Part shown: positions 1-9,000 of the stretch, in pieces
How the letters are laid out: each line of letters opens with the position of its first letter
Position numbering within the stretch: the stretch's first letter is position 1
Assembly (NCBI RefSeq): GCF_000757885.1
Contig: NZ_JQCR01000002.1
Coordinates: 682,001 to 746,000, forward strand
Reading direction: 5' to 3'
DNA from: Paenibacillus wynnii
Lineage (GTDB): Bacteria; Bacillota; Bacilli; Paenibacillales; Paenibacillaceae
DNA: 64,000 nt
Notes under the pieces: model-generated
The model's input: only the letters and a program-made list of their open reading frames with translations
What the model was told of the DNA's origin: nothing
Database searches by the model: none
Made by a program: the position numbers and the translations under genes

Positions 1-429
1 GTAGATACCACCGGTCAGTTCACGCACAACCATAAGGTCCGTACCTTCAAGTACTTCAGGCTTCAAGGTGGAAGCATCCTTCAAGCAATCAAAAACAACA
101 GCAGGACGAAGGTTAGAGAATAACCCCAACGCTTTACGAATGCCGAGCAGTCCTGTCTCCGGACGAAGTTCCTTCGGATTGTTGTCCCATTGGGGTCCAC
201 CTACTGCCCCCAGAAGCACTGCATCTGCACTTCGGCAAATTTCCAGCGTATCTTCCGGCAGCGGTGTACCTCTCTGATCAATGGCAATTCCTCCAAAGAG
301 AGCATGCTCAGTCTCGAACTTGTAACCGAATACCTCTTCGGTCACTTTCAATACTTTTTCAGCTTCAGCTACAACTTCAGGTCCGATGCCGTCGCCGGCG
401 ATTACTGCGATTTTTTTTACGTTGCTCAT
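1..429 (-). CDS. leuB: 3-isopropylmalate dehydrogenase, N-terminal part (cut by window edge)
   Basis: The first 143 codons of LeuB read on the minus strand; the rest lies beyond the left edge. LeuB oxidatively decarboxylates 3-isopropylmalate to 2-ketoisocaproate with NAD+ in leucine synthesis. The N-terminus reads [20 protein letters not shown], the classic dehydrogenase opening with the IAGDGIGPE motif, and further on [15 protein letters not shown] and [10 protein letters not shown] match the substrate-binding helix region of the family. Start ATG at 429 has a good ribosome site (AGGAG) nine bases upstream. It is 9.5 kb from leuA, so it is not directly joined to the ilv-leu operon, and no T-box is visible in the 210 bases upstream. 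Confidence 0.93.
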   Translation of the reverse strand, partial: MSNVKKIAVIAGDGIGPEVVAEAEKVLKVTEEVFGYKFETEHALFGGIAIDQRGTPLPEDTLEICRSADAVLLGAVGGPQWDNNPKELRPETGLLGIRKALGLFSNLRPAVVFDCLKDASTLKPEVLEGTDLMVVRELTGGIY

Positions 430-643
430 TCCAGTCACTCCTCTAGTGTTCTGCTCTTCCGCAGACATAGTTCTTCTTTATATTGTTGTAACATACTGTA
501 GGCAAAAGGACAAAGATATAGATACTATTGGATTAATAGGCGGAGCCTATAAGAGGAGGAGTGAAGCTCTTTCATTGTATATTTCTTGGCAAGTCTGTAG
601 AATTAGGTAATGGTTATAATTCCCAAATCAAGAAAGAAGGTCG
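430..643. other. Divergent intergenic region between leuB and a secreted-protein gene
   Basis: This 214-bp region separates leuB (leftward) from the gene at 644 (rightward). A TATAAT hexamer at 615-620 could be the -10 of the rightward gene, though no well-spaced -35 is seen. On the minus strand a TTGTCC / TACAAC pair with a 17-bp spacer could serve leuB. Neither is convincing, and no T-box or other known riboswitch is recognised. Confidence 0.3.
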
Positions 644-1708
644 ATGATTTTGTTGAAAAAGGTTCTGGCTTTACTGTCACTTCTACTGGCAATAGCTTCT
701 CCCGCATTCGCTGCAGCTCCATCTTTACCCGGTCTTCGTCCGAACGATGCAACGACTATTTCCCTAAACGATGAAACTTCTCTGTTGGTCAATAAAGGAA
801 ATGCAACTATCACCGCTATTAACCTAAGCACTGAAACCCTCAGTTGGAAGAAGGCTTTTACAACCCTGTATGATGTGAAAATACTTCAGTATCCAACAAA
901 AATTATTATTCTGACCGAAGAGAAGCAGCATCTAAAAAAACTTACGCTGGATGCTTCGGGTAATCTTTTGACACAAACGGTGTATGTATCTATGAAGACA
1001 GGCATGAATCCCTACTTGGCTTACTGGGTCGCTCCAGATGAGCATAACAACGAGATGATACTTATTCAACAAGACAAGAATACTCAACTATTTAAATCTC
1101 CTTGGAACAAACCTTTTAAACAACTAAAGACAGCAATGGAACCTAATTCGAGCTACGAGAACGTTATTTTGAGAAAGCTAGCCTTTCAGTCTCCCTACCT
1201 CATTGTTGAACAAGACGGAGGGGCCTTTATGCAGGATCAAATCTTTTATCAAGTTTTTGATATTTATTCAGGTAAGAAATACACCATCGCATCCGAGTGG
1301 AATGTCAGTAGCGAATTCTCGATCAGAAAAAATCAACTCATCATTACAACAAGCTATGGAGAATTACGCCCATCCATTGGTCCTAAGAAGGAGCATCAGA
1401 TTTTCGGGGTTTATGACTTGAAGACAGGTAAACCTATCACATTAAAAACGTATACCTTTTCCAATGACTCTGTATTTTTTGCATGGGACTGCACTTTCCA
1501 AAACGACAATACTTTCTTCTTCACAGATCTAATTTCGAGTTCCTGGACTCTCTTCGATTCTAATGGAACTGGATATTTTCCTATGCAAAATAATCCTGTA
1601 GCTACCTTACAGCAATTTATTCACTATTCATCAAAGCTTCATAAAGCCAGCTTTCTAATCTCATCAGATAATGGGAAGTCTTCCTTCTTAATCAATCAAC
1701 AGCTGTAG
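644..1708 (+). CDS. Secreted protein of unknown function with signal peptide
   Basis: A 354-residue protein whose first 24 residues form a clear Sec signal peptide: Lys-Lys, a hydrophobic run LLSLLLAIAS, then an Ala-x-Ala site near residues 22-24 (AFAAA). The mature part has many short beta-strand-like stretches (for example LVNKGNATITAINLSTETLSW and ENVILRKLAFQS) and could be a beta-propeller of the PQQ/WD type, but no family motif is certain. Ribosome site GAAAGAAGG precedes the ATG. It stands alone between leuB and an aldo/keto reductase. I do not recognise a function; an extracytoplasmic protein is the safe statement. Confidence 0.7.
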   Translation: MILLKKVLALLSLLLAIASPAFAAAPSLPGLRPNDATTISLNDETSLLVNKGNATITAINLSTETLSWKKAFTTLYDVKILQYPTKIIILTEEKQHLKKLTLDASGNLLTQTVYVSMKTGMNPYLAYWVAPDEHNNEMILIQQDKNTQLFKSPWNKPFKQLKTAMEPNSSYENVILRKLAFQSPYLIVEQDGGAFMQDQIFYQVFDIYSGKKYTIASEWNVSSEFSIRKNQLIITTSYGELRPSIGPKKEHQIFGVYDLKTGKPITLKTYTFSNDSVFFAWDCTFQNDNTFFFTDLISSSWTLFDSNGTGYFPMQNNPVATLQQFIHYSSKLHKASFLISSDNGKSSFLINQQL

Positions 1709-1803
1709 CCGCTCCATTTGCTCTTATTTCTTAAGTTGTTTACAATTAGTAGGCAGTTGTAAGTTATAGGTTATTTCAAATTCATTGAAGGAGTGATTGC
1801 GAA

Positions 1804-2784
1804 GTGCAATACGCAAAGCTTGGTAAATCAGGCATGAAGGTTAGCCGCCTTTGTCTGGGAACGATGAATTTTGGTCCACAAACGGATGAGAAAGAAGCCT
1901 TCCGCATTATGGACGCTGCCCTGGATGCCGGCGTTAACTTTTTTGATACCGCTAATGTCTATGGCTGGGGTGAGAATTCCGGCCTGACGGAAAGTATTAT
2001 GGGTCGGTGGTTCAAGCAAGGCGGCGGACGCCGGGAAAAAGTTGTACTCGCCACTAAAGTATATGGTGCTATGAGTGATAAGCTGGATGGCCCGAACGAT
2101 GAAGGTGGACTTTCCTCCTACATTATCCGCCGTCACTTAGAGGCTTCGCTGCAGCGCCTTCAGACCGATCATATTGAGTTATATCAAATGCACCATGTAG
2201 ACCGCAGCGTTTCATGGGACGAGCTATGGAACGCCTTTGAGCTTGCAGTCAACCAAGGAAAGATTGGTTATGTCGGTTCTAGTAATTTCGCCGGCTGGGA
2301 TATAGCAATAGCACAACAAGAGGCAAAGGCACGCGGCTTCTTAGGTCTTGTATCGGAGCAGCATAAATACAGTCTGACCTGCCGCTTGCCGGAGCTTGAA
2401 GTGCTCCCTGCTTCCCGTAGCCTCGGGCTTGGCATTATTCCATGGAGTCCATTGGACGGGGGCCTTCTTGGCCGTAACGCACTCATGAAAATTGAAGGCA
2501 GCCGCAGCGGGGGCAATGCAGAGCGTGTGGAGCAGCATAAGAGCCAGCTTGAAGCCTTTGCAGCTTTGAGTATGGAGCTTGGTGAGCCACAAGATAATAT
2601 TGCCTTAGCATGGCTCCTAGCGAACCCTGCCGTTACAGCACCTATTATCGGCCCACGTACACTGGAGCAATTCGAAAGCGCATTGCGCAGTCTTGAGGTT
2701 GTATTAGACGAGTCCGTGATGGCCCGCCTGGATGAGATTTTCCCAGGCCCAGGAGGAGAAGCTCCTAATGCCTACGCCTGGTAA
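1804..2784 (+). CDS. Aldo/keto reductase
   Basis: A 326-residue NAD(P)H-dependent oxidoreductase with a TIM-barrel fold. The catalytic tetrad is present: Asp48 and Tyr53 (DTANVYG), Lys85 (ATKVYG) and His130 (YQMHHVD). The cofactor-binding end shows SSNFAGWDIA and the late IIGPRTLEQFESAL motif. It resembles the YrpG/YccK-like group that reduces aldehydes and ketones; the natural substrate cannot be read from the sequence. The start is a GTG, supported by AAGGAGTG about ten bases upstream. A structured repeat element follows directly after the stop. Confidence 0.9.
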   Translation: MQYAKLGKSGMKVSRLCLGTMNFGPQTDEKEAFRIMDAALDAGVNFFDTANVYGWGENSGLTESIMGRWFKQGGGRREKVVLATKVYGAMSDKLDGPNDEGGLSSYIIRRHLEASLQRLQTDHIELYQMHHVDRSVSWDELWNAFELAVNQGKIGYVGSSNFAGWDIAIAQQEAKARGFLGLVSEQHKYSLTCRLPELEVLPASRSLGLGIIPWSPLDGGLLGRNALMKIEGSRSGGNAERVEQHKSQLEAFAALSMELGEPQDNIALAWLLANPAVTAPIIGPRTLEQFESALRSLEVVLDESVMARLDEIFPGPGGEAPNAYAW

Positions 2785-2803
2785 TATTGCCACTATAACA
2801 AGA

Positions 2804-2884
2804 AGAAACGGCCTTGCCGTCCTTAATGGGAGCTTATGCTTCCGAAGAAGCGATACTCCGTATCGCTTTCAGGTATCCGTTTCT
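2804..2884. repeat. Structured intergenic element, four-way-junction-like
   Basis: An outer inverted repeat (AGAAACGG at 2804-2811 with CCGTTTCT at 2877-2884) encloses three hairpins: ACGGC-CTT-GCCGT (2808-2820), GGGAGC-TTAT-GCTTCC (2828-2843) and AAGCGATAC-TCC-GTATCGCTT (2848-2868, nine perfect pairs). The outer stem and the first hairpin share bases 2808-2811, so they may be alternative. No poly-T follows, so it is not a plain terminator. It looks like a REP/BOX-type mobile or RNA element. Confidence 0.55.
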
Positions 2885-2938
2885 CGTAGAAATATAAGCA
2901 AAGTATACTGAAAACTTATACTTTCTGATATTTTAATC

Positions 2939-2981
2939 AAAGGGATATCCCGGTGCCATTAATGGCCGGAATATCCCTTTT
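2939..2981. terminator. Bidirectional Rho-independent terminator
   Basis: AAAGGGATA and TATCCCTTT arms with an inner CCGG/CCGG pairing, flanked by a T-run on the plus side. It separates the converging aldo/keto reductase and DUF4097 genes. Confidence 0.75.
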
Positions 2982-2988
2982 CTTGTCG

Positions 2989-4080
2989 TTATTCCATTAC
3001 ATCCACTGTTACACTACCATTGCTGGTAGATAAGTCAACCACATGGGATCCGTCACCCAGCGTAGCTGTTCCATGATTATCCCCGTCACGATCCCAAGGG
3101 ACATTGCCCTTTAGTGATCCATTGCTTGTGTCAGCAGTAATCCTCGCATTTACCCCTGAAGGCAGATCCAACTGAATCTTTCCATTGCTTGAAGTGCATT
3201 TCCAGTCGCCGGTTATATCTGAATTACTCATGATTTTGCCATTGCTGCTCTTTGCAGTAAGCGAACCATCAATATGATCCAGCGAGATTGCTCCGTTGGA
3301 GCTGACCAGTTCAACTTTACCTTGTATATTTTTGGCACTCAGAGAACCGTTGCTGGAATGCGCTTGAACATCACCCACTATATCATGAAGATCCATAGTT
3401 CCATTTGAGGTTTCTGCGATTAAGCCCGACTTAAGCTCCATAGCTTCAATTGAACCGTCGCTTGTGTCAATTTCCACGGCCAGATTCTGAGGAATACTAA
3501 CGTTCAGATAAGGATTTTTAGAATTGAAGCCGAATTGAATGAGATTGAACCATTCCGTCTCTTGGTCCAGTTTCAACACCAAAGTATCTCCTTCTGTCGT
3601 TATTAGCCACTTCTTCTCAAGCGCACTTAATGCTTCGCTCTCAGAATCTCCTGGAACGAGCAGGCTTCCTTCATAATTCAATGAACTCCCCGGTACACCA
3701 TTGATTTTCACCTTACCATTAGGAATAGATATCTTCACTGTCTTGATTTCGGATTTCACCTCTACGGTCCCATTAAGCGGAGTGAGCTTCATATTGCCAA
3801 ACAGAGTATTAAACGAACCCCCAGACAAGGCAGATTGTCCTGCACTTGCTCCTATTAACAGAACGATAAGAAGGATAGCCCAGCCGCTTACACGGCTTTT
3901 GACATCTGAACGAATCATAAGCCGGGTAAGCATTTCGATACCCAAGGCAATAAGCAATACCGGCCATAAATAACCAAGCGCTGCATATGTCAGCTCACCA
4001 TACTGTACAAGCCCAATGATTACTCCCAAAGCTATACAGCCTATAGCTGCGGTTAAACTGCCAATCTTCCATTTCCCCAT
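2989..4080 (-). CDS. DUF4097 envelope protein with LiaF-like membrane N-terminus
   Basis: A 363-residue protein. Residues about 7-65 hold two or three membrane segments ending in LWPVLLIALGIEML, the pattern of the LiaI/LiaF-type N-terminal domain. From about residue 105 on, short strands separated by TSNG/SSNG turns repeat every 15-20 residues (at least eight copies), the signature of DUF4097 right-handed beta-helix 'putative adhesin' proteins. Such proteins usually sit in envelope-stress operons. It is the last gene of the sigma/anti-sigma operon, 16 bp after its upstream neighbour, and ends at a bidirectional terminator. Exact biochemical role unknown. Confidence 0.8.
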   Translation of the reverse strand: MGKWKIGSLTAAIGCIALGVIIGLVQYGELTYAALGYLWPVLLIALGIEMLTRLMIRSDVKSRVSGWAILLIVLLIGASAGQSALSGGSFNTLFGNMKLTPLNGTVEVKSEIKTVKISIPNGKVKINGVPGSSLNYEGSLLVPGDSESEALSALEKKWLITTEGDTLVLKLDQETEWFNLIQFGFNSKNPYLNVSIPQNLAVEIDTSDGSIEAMELKSGLIAETSNGTMDLHDIVGDVQAHSSNGSLSAKNIQGKVELVSSNGAISLDHIDGSLTAKSSNGKIMSNSDITGDWKCTSSNGKIQLDLPSGVNARITADTSNGSLKGNVPWDRDGDNHGTATLGDGSHVVDLSTSNGSVTVDVME

Positions 4081-4096
4081 GTTGCTTCCAACTCCC

Positions 4097-4594
4097 TTAA
4101 GCCCTTGTATTGTTTTTCAGCATCCGCAGACCGTAGCCGATTAGTCCGACTGACAGTAGAATGGTGCCGATGTTAATTTCAGTAAGAATGCTCCATAGTG
4201 TCGGAAATGCCGTAATGATCAGCAGCAATACTCCGGCAACTACACAAGCACCACCTACCCAGGCAGGGTTGATATCATCCTGGGGGAAACCCGGGAGTGA
4301 ATTCATGTCGAATGTCCAGGGGGCGCCAAAGCTATCGGGGTGGAACATCAACCGCTCATGCTCTGCTATTGATATTTTCATCCAGGTGGCTTTTTGCAAA
4401 GCATCAAATAATTGATAGAACCATAACGCAGCCAGTGCGAATGGAAAGACCGTTGGCATCGATGGGATAAAGATAATGCATACGAAAGCCCCGATCATAA
4501 ACTGCAGGCCTAATTTTTTGAATCCAAGATACATATGGCCGAGTCCTGGCACCATAGCCAGCATGAATGTAAGCCAGCGCTTCTTCTTAATCAT
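4097..4594 (-). CDS. Multi-pass membrane protein of unknown function
   Basis: A 165-residue protein with about four membrane segments: a first block at residues 8-65 (MLAMVPGLGHMYLGFKKLGL and FPFALAALWFYQLFDAL) and a second near residues 112-155 (GGACVVAGVLLLIITAF, INIGTILLSVGLIGYGLRML). The Gly-rich PGLGHMYLG turn resembles TM2-type membrane proteins. It lies between the anti-sigma factor and the DUF4097 gene and is very likely cotranscribed, so a part in envelope sensing is plausible but inferred from position only. Start ATG has GGAGGGTG upstream. Confidence 0.72.
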   Translation of the reverse strand: MIKKKRWLTFMLAMVPGLGHMYLGFKKLGLQFMIGAFVCIIFIPSMPTVFPFALAALWFYQLFDALQKATWMKISIAEHERLMFHPDSFGAPWTFDMNSLPGFPQDDINPAWVGGACVVAGVLLLIITAFPTLWSILTEINIGTILLSVGLIGYGLRMLKNNTRA

Positions 4595-4626
4595 GAAACA
4601 CCCTCCTAATATTCTTAATTATTTGT

Positions 4627-5091
4627 TTATTTATTTATGGGTGGATTGGCCTGCGGACCGAACAAAGCGGTAACCGAGTTTGACATGTGACCATTTATTT
4701 CTGTAATCTGATAGGCTAGCCCCTCAAATACACCAAACTGAAATAATAAAAAGGTCAGACATGCCGCCACACTATAATGCGTCCACGAGGTCCGCGGCGT
4801 ATAACGACGTCTTGAAGTAGTTGGGACAGGAACCCGCTGAATGCGTTCGGCTTCGATAAGCTCAATCTTAGCCATAACCGCATCTGTTAGATCAGGGATA
4901 TCCAAGTCTTCTTGCTTCCCCATATCCCCTTCCATCTCTCTCCAGAGTGCAGCCAGTTCACGTGCTTCCTCCAGATTTTGTTCGCAAGCGGGACAGGTAT
5001 CTATATGAAGACGAATGCTTTGTTCTCTCTCGAGGGATAACAAGCCATCCAGATAATGAGGCATCCATTCTTTGATCTGTTCACAATTCAT
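4627..5091 (-). CDS. Membrane-anchored zinc-finger anti-sigma factor
   Basis: A 154-residue partner for the ECF sigma factor encoded just upstream. The N-terminal half carries the ZAS signature His-x3-Cys-x2-Cys (HIDTCPAC), and a single membrane helix lies near residues 107-127 (SVAACLTFLLFQFGVF), followed by a short outer tail. It should hold the sigma factor at the membrane until released by signal-driven proteolysis, as in RsiW-type proteins. An ATG at 5097 is possible, but the ATG at 5091 has the better ribosome-site spacing and forms an ATGA overlap with the sigma stop codon, a sign of translational coupling. Confidence 0.85.
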   Translation of the reverse strand: MNCEQIKEWMPHYLDGLLSLEREQSIRLHIDTCPACEQNLEEARELAALWREMEGDMGKQEDLDIPDLTDAVMAKIELIEAERIQRVPVPTTSRRRYTPRTSWTHYSVAACLTFLLFQFGVFEGLAYQITEINGHMSNSVTALFGPQANPPINK

Positions 5092-5630
5092 CGCCATTCC
5101 TCCCCACTCTTACGCATCATTTGTCTGGCACGATATAACTGTGACTCCACGGTTTTGACAGAAACACCTTTTTGCTCTGCAATTTCCTGATAGGAATGAC
5201 GCTGAAAATAATACAGTTGTACGACCGACCGGTACGGTTCCGCAAGACTGTTAAGATTCTCATCCAGTTCAGCTGACGCTTCTTTACGAAGGGCAGCATG
5301 CTCTGGGGTTTGCGACGTAATCCAATCATTCTCGGTATAAGTGGCCGTACTTCGGTGCCGCCATTCCCTGTCATTGGCCCGTTTCCAGTCCAGACAAGTA
5401 CGATAAGCGATCCTGTACAGCCAGGTAGAGAAGGAGGATTGCCCTCTGAAGGAAGGGAGTGCTTTATAGGCTTTTATAAAAACCTCCTGGGCCATATCCT
5501 TGGCCGACTCGGCTTCTCCCGTAATTTTCAAGCAAACTCTATATACCAAGCCCTGATAACGCGTCACCAGATGCCCAAAGGCTTCATGCTGACCACTGAG
5601 CACGGCTGAAATCCACTCCGCCTCTTCCAG
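5088..5630 (-). CDS. ECF-family RNA polymerase sigma factor
   Basis: Sigma-70 region 2 (FGHLVTRYQGLVYRVCLKI, then DMAQEVFIKAYKAL and the -10-binding SFSTWLYRIAYRTCLDWKR) and region 4 (LNSLAEPYRSVVQLYYFQRH and the helix-turn-helix SYQEIAEQKGVSVKTVESQL) are complete, giving a group-IV sigma factor close to SigW/SigM. There is no good ATG. A GTG at 5603 would cut off the start of region 2, whereas a CTG at 5630 sits six bases after GGAGGGG and gives the expected EEAEWISAVLSGQHEAF opening, so I chose 5630 (180 residues). It heads an operon with its anti-sigma factor. Confidence 0.85.
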   Translation of the reverse strand: MEEAEWISAVLSGQHEAFGHLVTRYQGLVYRVCLKITGEAESAKDMAQEVFIKAYKALPSFRGQSSFSTWLYRIAYRTCLDWKRANDREWRHRSTATYTENDWITSQTPEHAALRKEASAELDENLNSLAEPYRSVVQLYYFQRHSYQEIAEQKGVSVKTVESQLYRARQMMRKSGEEWR

Positions 5631-5661
5631 TATTCTCCCCTCCTCCAGCTTCTTTAAGTTA

Positions 5662-5690
5662 GACGACGCTCATTCTGATATCCCTGCAAC
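5662..5690 (-). promoter_or_regulatory. Possible ECF-type autoregulated promoter
   Basis: On the minus strand GTTGCAG (5690-5684) and CGTCGTC (5668-5662) are separated by about 15 bases, resembling the AAC-type -35 and CGTC -10 of ECF promoters. It lies 32 bases before the proposed sigma start. The match to -35 is weak. Confidence 0.3.
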
Positions 5691-5772
5691 CAACCTAGAA
5701 TATTATTAAAACCATTATCCATTCTGCTAATTTTAGCTTTTCACAAAGAGGTGGCAGAATCAACATTTATAG

Positions 5773-5961
5773 TCATAGGACATAATAACTCAAATATCGC
5801 AGCTTGAAATAAGCAGATGTGCCTGTGTAATTTAAGTATCGATACACAGCATCTTTGCCCGGAAAGGATTCGGCTTTATGGCTTTCAAGTAAATAAATAG
5901 GCAGGTATATCCGAATTTCTTGTTGATTTTCTATTTTGACGAGAGATCTTTTATTAATTGC
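5773..5961 (-). pseudogene. Fragment of an IS4-type transposase N-terminus
   Basis: An open stretch of 62 codons between two stops, without a start or ribosome site, contains SFPGKDAVYRYLNYTG. This resembles the GKDxVYRFLN block found before the catalytic domain in IS4-family transposases, as I remember them. No DDE catalytic residues or inverted repeats are left. It sits in the gap between the sigma operon and the adhesin gene and is best read as the scar of a lost insertion sequence. Confidence 0.45.
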
Positions 5962-6010
5962 TTAGGCTATATTCATCAAGGGTTCGCTCTGCGAAGTTTG
6001 ACATAATAAT

Positions 6011-6052
6011 ACAGCCAAGACACCCTAAATTCAGTTCGGGTATCTTGGCTGT
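6011..6052 (-). terminator. Terminator of the LPXTG adhesin gene
   Basis: ACAGCCAAGA / TCTTGGCTGT form a ten-pair stem with ACCC/GGGT above it, about 20 bases after the adhesin stop codon; on the minus strand it is followed by a weak AT-rich tail. Part of the 380-bp gap 5692-6071, which otherwise holds only the transposase fragment. Confidence 0.65.
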
Positions 6053-6071
6053 ATCCTAAGCATTTCTATTC

Positions 6072-9000
6072 TTATTTTTCTTTAGTATTCATGTTGAATC
6101 TTCTTTGCAAGTAAAAACCAAGAATAATCAAGCCACTTCCGAATAAATAGATCGGACGAGAGCTATTTTCACCCGTCTTCGGGAGCGTTGCCGGCGGCAT
6201 ACCTTGATCACCACTTTCGCCTGGCTGCGTAACTGTTCCCTTAGGTACTTCCTCTACGATAATTTCAATGAGTACCTCTTCATCTTTGCCGTTTTCATCC
6301 GTAACGATGATCGAAAATTTATCTTTTCCAATATAGCCAGGGTTCGGCGTATAATGCCATTTGCCGTCTGGTGTTAAAGTCACCTTACCGTGCCCTGGCT
6401 GATCACCAATACTCGGAATACCTCCTAAGGGAAGCTCACCTTCGATAGGAACATCCTCCTTAGTCTTTCCTTGAGTAGCGGTTGGAGCAGGTGTTGGTGT
6501 AGCCGGCGAGGCCGAAGCGATTGCCTTAGGTGTTTCAGTAACGGCTGGGGTTGGGCTTGGTGTTACAATAACCCCTGGAACCGGTGAAGATGTTGGTACT
6601 ACTGGCGGTACTACAGGTGGTACTACTGGCGGTACTACAGGTGGTACTACAGGTGGTACTACTGGCGGTTCTACCGGTGGTACTACTGGCGGAACAACCG
6701 GAGGAACTACTACTTCTGCTTTATTCGTCACTGTCATCAAAGTTTCTATTGTCGAATTAAAAGTTACGGGATACTTGGTTGTATCCAAAATATAACCTTG
6801 GGGTGCTACCTTCTCTTGCAGGATGTAGCTTCCCGGCCAAAGATTTTTAAACACGGCTGTTCCTTCAGCATTCGTAGTAACTGTATTAAATAATACTTCT
6901 TCTGAGCCATTTAAACGATATAGAGCAAAGGTTGCTCCAGTAAGAAGCTTGCTGTGATCTGCTTCATCAACTTTGGTGACGGTGAGTTGCTTTTTAAAGC
7001 CAGTTCCCACCCCGTCTGCTTCAGAAAGAGCCACGATGATGTCCTTTTCGTTAGTTTTAGTGACTGTAATAGAATTATTACCTTCAAACTTAACTTTGTT
7101 GCTAAGCGTTTCCCCATTATTCGCGACAATTAAAGATTCATATTCTAGAATATAGGGTTTTTCAATGTCATTGTTGAAGCTTAAAACAAACTGCTGTTGG
7201 CCCGTTTCCTCATTCGTTGTCATAACAAGCTCATACCCAGTACCCTTAACCAACTCAGATCCCGACTTTGTTACGGTACCATTTGAAGACACATTCGTTG
7301 GATAGAGGTGAAATGAATCCTGCAGTAAAATTTGATTGGTACTTGGCTCGTCCGTTATTTTGGCATCTTTGACGAAGGACTGATTAAAGTTGATATTAAG
7401 AGTCCATTTCATTTTAGTATTACTTTGAACTCCGCTTTTGCTAACATATTCACCAGCTTTAGGAATACTCAGATTCGCCATTAAATCTCTCGATACAGCT
7501 ACAGAGCCATCAGTGAAATTCGCTTTATTAGGAACAGTATTATCGATTAGCTGATCCTTCAAGCTAGTTTTAAACACGACATAGTACGGTGAAGTTATGG
7601 ATTCTTTGAAAGTTACAGCTAATTGTTTGGTGGATGGAATATAGGATACTGTATATTCATCTGTGTCAATCGAATTTGTACCCTTCTTAGGTGTTCCATC
7701 AGTTTCAATCGTCAGAGGGTATATCTCCACTGAATCCCCTATAAAGTTCTGATTGCTTTGCAGGACGTCAGTTAATAATGGGCTTGTTATAGTCTTCTCG
7801 TTGTAGTTGATCCCAATGGTCCATGTAATTTCTTTCAGAATCGCATTATAGGAACCATACTTAAAGCCGTTATCTTTAACTTCCTTTCTAGGGTCAAACG
7901 TTGCCGTTGCCGATTTAACTTCTACGTCTGAAGTGGAGGGATATTCCCATTCCATCTCTGCCTTATTAATGAACTTGGCTTCTTGAGTAAGCCATTCAGG
8001 CTCAAGCCAATCGTTGTTAAAGCTGGTCGAGTACGTAATCGTATGAGGTTCAGAAATACGCGAATTGAATTGAACATTAAAACCTACACCCTCGACTGCA
8101 CCAGTAATGGTATAGTCCGTATTTTGGTTTAGCGTCGTATTGCCTTTTTTAACAGCCAGTGAACCCGGGACCAATTTTAGTCCTTTGCGGGTGAAGCTGT
8201 CTTTTACAATCACATTATCCATATCGTAGCTGTCACCATTAATTTGGATGGACCATTGTACCGTTTTGTCCGCATAATTAACGTTTCCTAACGTTTTTCT
8301 TAAAATGGCTTGTTCAATCACACCCACTGCGCTAGAGGTATAAGTAGAAGATGTAACCGTATTATTTATGGTAAGCTTGTCTTCAATTCGGGCAACAGCT
8401 TTAGTATCGTATAGAATTTTGTAGGCTGATGATACATCGTTATTGAAAGTAAGAATGAATCCTTTCTTGCCTGTGACAGTTGGAGGGTTGATATCCACAG
8501 TATAAGTACTTGGATCAAGCATGGTTTCATTAGTTCCGTTGGTGTTGGTTAGAAAGTTAACAGGATATACTTTAACAGAACCTAGAACTAATTCCTGCGA
8601 GTCATCAAAATAATCTGTTATCTTTCCATCAGCCTGCAAAACTGCTGTTTCATTATAATTATACTTAATCTCCCAATGGGTAATCCCGCTGGCTGAATCT
8701 GAGCCGGGAGAAGTTTTTTTAAGGAATCCCCCCCGATCGATCTGAACCGTGGCAGATGAGTTTACCGGATTGATCTCATCACCATCAAAAACAGCTGTGT
8801 TAGTAAAGCTCTTTTTTTGTTCATCAATAATATTGGTGGTATACGCTATTCTGTATGCTCCGGTGATAGGAGAATTACTAAATAAAATTTTTAGTACACC
8901 GTTCTCCATACTCACCACATACTCACTGCCTGCCACCTCGTTGCCGACGGCTACTGTACCGTTCAGCTTAACTTCAAGCATATATAGCTTAACATTCAAT

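Noticed and set aside
430-643. T-box or other leader for leuB
   Set aside because: No GGGTGG-type core or terminator pair is found in this gap.
5776-5900. Riboswitch in the gap before the adhesin
   Set aside because: A CTGTGT/ACACAG hairpin caught the eye, but the strand opposite encodes transposase-like residues, which explains the stretch better; no known aptamer core matches.
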